Position numbers and translations under genes: made by a program. Source: an uncultured Bacteroidales bacterium (GTDB lineage Bacteria > Bacteroidota > Bacteroidia > Bacteroidales > Paludibacteraceae). Taken from it: a stretch of DNA of 64,000 nt. Position 1 is the first letter of the stretch, and the number at the start of each line of letters is the position of its first letter. The notes under the pieces were generated by a model. It saw only the letters and a list, made by a program, of their open reading frames with translations. It searched no databases and had not been told where the DNA came from. This document shows positions 62,313 through 64,000 of the stretch, one piece after another. The stretch lies in the NCBI GenBank assembly GCA_900542355.1, contig UQNE01000013.1, positions 1 through 64,000 of the forward strand, read 5' to 3'.

Positions 62313-63347
62313 TTATTTAGTGGTTGTAGTGTTGTCAGGGTATGTGTTGCCGTTGGTCGCTTGGCGTGCAGCGAGGGCGTTTTTGCGCGGGTTGTCGTAC
62401 ATCTCACGAATCTTGTCGCGCAAGAAATCCTCATCTTTGCCCTCGATATTCACCAAATCGACACGGCTTTGGATATATTGGTCAAAATCCGTGCCACGAT
62501 CAAACAACTCGTAGCCGAGATGGATGTGTCGGTCAATCAAATCGCAGACATACTGTATCTGCTCGTTGCGATTGAGTTCTCTGAGTTGGGGATGCTCACG
62601 CAAAGCCTGCTCCAACTCATGGTTGATAGAAGGCGTAAGGCGATATACCACGCGCCCTTTTTGCCCATTGATACCGGTAGCCATAGAGCGGATATCATCG
62701 GCCTTGGATTTGTGCCAATGCGGGATATCGCGCTTCTGCTGCATCTCTTGCGCCTTGAGGAAATCGCAGGGGTCGAACTCGTAGGAGATAGAAACCGGAC
62801 AGATATTAAGGCGTATGATTGCCTCGAAGAAATCGGGTGCGTCGATAGTAAGCATCTTAATAACAGCGGGTTGTGTGCGGTCGTTGCCATCCTTAGCACG
62901 CCCCTCTCGTTGGGCCAACCATATCGATTTGTGGTGGTTGCGCAGGTCGTTGATGTAATGAGAAAGCACTTTGGCGTTCTCCAACTGCTGATGCATAGAG
63001 CCGTTGCGGATGACCACAAAACAACGCAAATAGCGCACCAACGGTTCGATCCACCACTTGCCGAACAAATTGTTTCCGATACCGATGTAAGGACGAATGA
63101 AATAACGCTCACGAAGGAGCATTGACAGCCATGCCGAATCCATACAGATGTCGCGGTGGTTAGTCATAAAGAACGCACCATGGCGGATGTCTTGCTCTAT
63201 TTGCCGGCGGTCACCCAGATAACTCAAGCGGACGGACTTAGTGGTTTTCCACTTGTATATCTTGAGGACGGGAAGAATCGTAAACCAATCTGTAATGGCG
63301 AGAAGCCAACCATTGCGATATGCGCGTATTTTTTTATAAGGGTCCAT
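62313..63347 (-). CDS. Acyltransferase, glycerolipid type (PlsC-like)
   Basis: 344 residues from MDPYKKIRAYRN; the longer frame to 63464 overlaps the gap before yigZ. Acyltransferase motifs: FFMTNHRDICMD (His-Asp catalytic region), GNNLFGKWWIEPLVRYLRCF, then LAQREGRAKDGND (substrate-binding EGR). Similar Bacteroidales proteins acylate lysophosphatidate or a related lipid at the inner membrane. The spacing in the His-Asp motif differs from the H-x4-D of PlsC, so the true acceptor is uncertain. Confidence 0.82.
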   Translation of the reverse strand: MDPYKKIRAYRNGWLLAITDWFTILPVLKIYKWKTTKSVRLSYLGDRRQIEQDIRHGAFFMTNHRDICMDSAWLSMLLRERYFIRPYIGIGNNLFGKWWIEPLVRYLRCFVVIRNGSMHQQLENAKVLSHYINDLRNHHKSIWLAQREGRAKDGNDRTQPAVIKMLTIDAPDFFEAIIRLNICPVSISYEFDPCDFLKAQEMQQKRDIPHWHKSKADDIRSMATGINGQKGRVVYRLTPSINHELEQALREHPQLRELNRNEQIQYVCDLIDRHIHLGYELFDRGTDFDQYIQSRVDLVNIEGKDEDFLRDKIREMYDNPRKNALAARQATNGNTYPDNTTTTK

Positions 63348-63435
63348 ATTTGTGTTTTTGAATGCTGTGTTTGATTGCATTGCGTTTGAGCGGTTGAGGA
63401 CACCCGCTAATGCTATGTATTTATGACACTGATAA

Positions 63436-63909
63436 TCAACAGATTGTATATTTATCGAGCGCATCTTTGCTTGCTTCCCGATATGCCACCATCAGTCCGC
63501 CCGTACCAAGCAGGGTGCCGCCGAAATAGCGAACAACGACGACAAGGATATTGTCTAATCCGCGTGCATCTATAGAGCGCAAGATAGGTACACCGGCAGT
63601 GCCATGCGGCTCGCCATCGTCTTTGGTACGCCATAGATTGGCTCCCAAACGATAGGCATAGCAGACATGGCGTGCATCGTGGTACTGTTTTTTGTACCAC
63701 GCCACACGGGCTTTTGCCTGTGCCTCATCTGTAATCGGTTCAGCAAAGGCCAGAAAACGACTTCCGCGGTCTTTGTAGATTCCCTCGAAAGTGCGTACAG
63801 GTTGCGAAACTGAAGAGGAAACATCTGTCATCGGTTCTGACGACAAATGCCCCACCTCAACGGGAGAACCTCCCTTTATCTTCTTTTTTGCTGCTTGCGC
63901 ACGCCCCAT
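63436..63909 (-). CDS. yigZ: YigZ/IMPACT-family protein
   Basis: 157 residues from the ATG at 63909, which leaves a leader of about 30 nt after the promoter; a Met at 63831 is a second possible start. The UPF0029/IMPACT domain is clear: DRGSRFLAFAEPI, HDARHVCYAYRLG, DDGEPHGTAGVPIL and VVRYFGGTLLGTGGLM. The usual C-terminal DUF1949 domain is missing, so this is the short form. Related to the translation regulator IMPACT; the role in bacteria is uncertain. Confidence 0.88.
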   Translation of the reverse strand: MGRAQAAKKKIKGGSPVEVGHLSSEPMTDVSSSVSQPVRTFEGIYKDRGSRFLAFAEPITDEAQAKARVAWYKKQYHDARHVCYAYRLGANLWRTKDDGEPHGTAGVPILRSIDARGLDNILVVVVRYFGGTLLGTGGLMVAYREASKDALDKYTIC

Positions 63910-63945
63910 ACTTACTTGCTGATAATGGCCATTGTACAATCGTTT

Positions 63946-63977
63946 GCAAAGTTACAACTTTTTTCTCGGATATGCAA
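63946..63977 (-). promoter_or_regulatory. Promoter for yigZ and the downstream run
   Basis: On the minus strand TTG at 63975-63977 and TAACTTTG ending at 63947, spaced 20 bp, about 30 nt before the yigZ ATG. Confidence 0.6.
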
Positions 63978-64000
63978 CAACGAATAGACAAAAACCGGGC

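Overview
The window is chromosomal DNA from a member of the Bacteroidales. The grounds are promoters of the Bacteroidetes form (TTG or TTTG, a gap of 19-20, then TAnnTTTG), genes without Shine-Dalgarno sites, a type IX secretion (T9SS) sortase/shuttle pair (PorU-PorV), a Bacteroidetes glutaminyl cyclase, and families such as DUF4290, DUF4465, GSCFA and Y_Y_Y-propeller regulators. The genus cannot be read from the sequence; an uncultured gut or rumen lineage would fit. Most of the window is core chromosome. No rRNA, CRISPR array, prophage or complete IS was seen, and there is one tRNA (Arg, TCT).

Layout. 0-5.2 kb: a pair of related small proteins, glutaminyl cyclase, prs, DUF4290, an exported phosphatase/nuclease-fold protein and ssb. 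5.4-8.4 kb: a GNAT/GT4/GT2 surface-glycan cluster. 8.7-11.7 kb: tonB and recG. 11.8-13.6 kb: a defence remnant, with an intact DUF262-HNH nuclease beside a 3' fragment of an EcoRI-type adenine methyltransferase. 14-20 kb: rpoD, tRNA-Arg, trxA, clpC and a putative porin. 20.1-29.9 kb: glycogen genes (GH57, GT4 synthase, debranching enzyme) and a mannose-1-phosphate guanylyltransferase. They are interrupted by an AT-rich block holding an M6 metalloprotease, a lipoprotein and a decayed second copy of that pair. 30.9-36.6 kb: a secreted protein, prfB, DUF349, ftsE and crcB. 36.7-42.2 kb: nucleotidyltransferase, HprK-like kinase, esterase and a large Y_Y_Y-propeller regulator. 42.9-50 kb: HxlR regulator, GSCFA, a LolC/E-type permease, PAP2, SGNH hydrolase, DUF4465 and acyl-CoA synthetase. 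50.1-60 kb: DUF2851, an EamA transporter, then FAH-like, porU, porV, ispF, a small exported protein, aroK and sufE. 60.2-63.9 kb: S41 protease, coaD, acyltransferase and yigZ on the minus strand.

How parts fit together. PorU and PorV export and process T9SS cargo; the M6 protease ends in a type A sorting domain and is a likely client. The glutaminyl cyclase would cap mature N-terminal Gln, and three exported proteins here have A|Q signal-peptidase junctions.

The most unusual features are (1) the duplicated lipoprotein/M6-protease unit with one eroded protease copy and one frameshifted lipoprotein; (2) many intergenic minisatellites with unit lengths of 11/22 or 9/18 bp, including two distant 11-bp arrays that share the same order of unit types; and (3) the nuclease plus broken methylase. 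All functional statements come from reading translations and recalling families. No database search was run.
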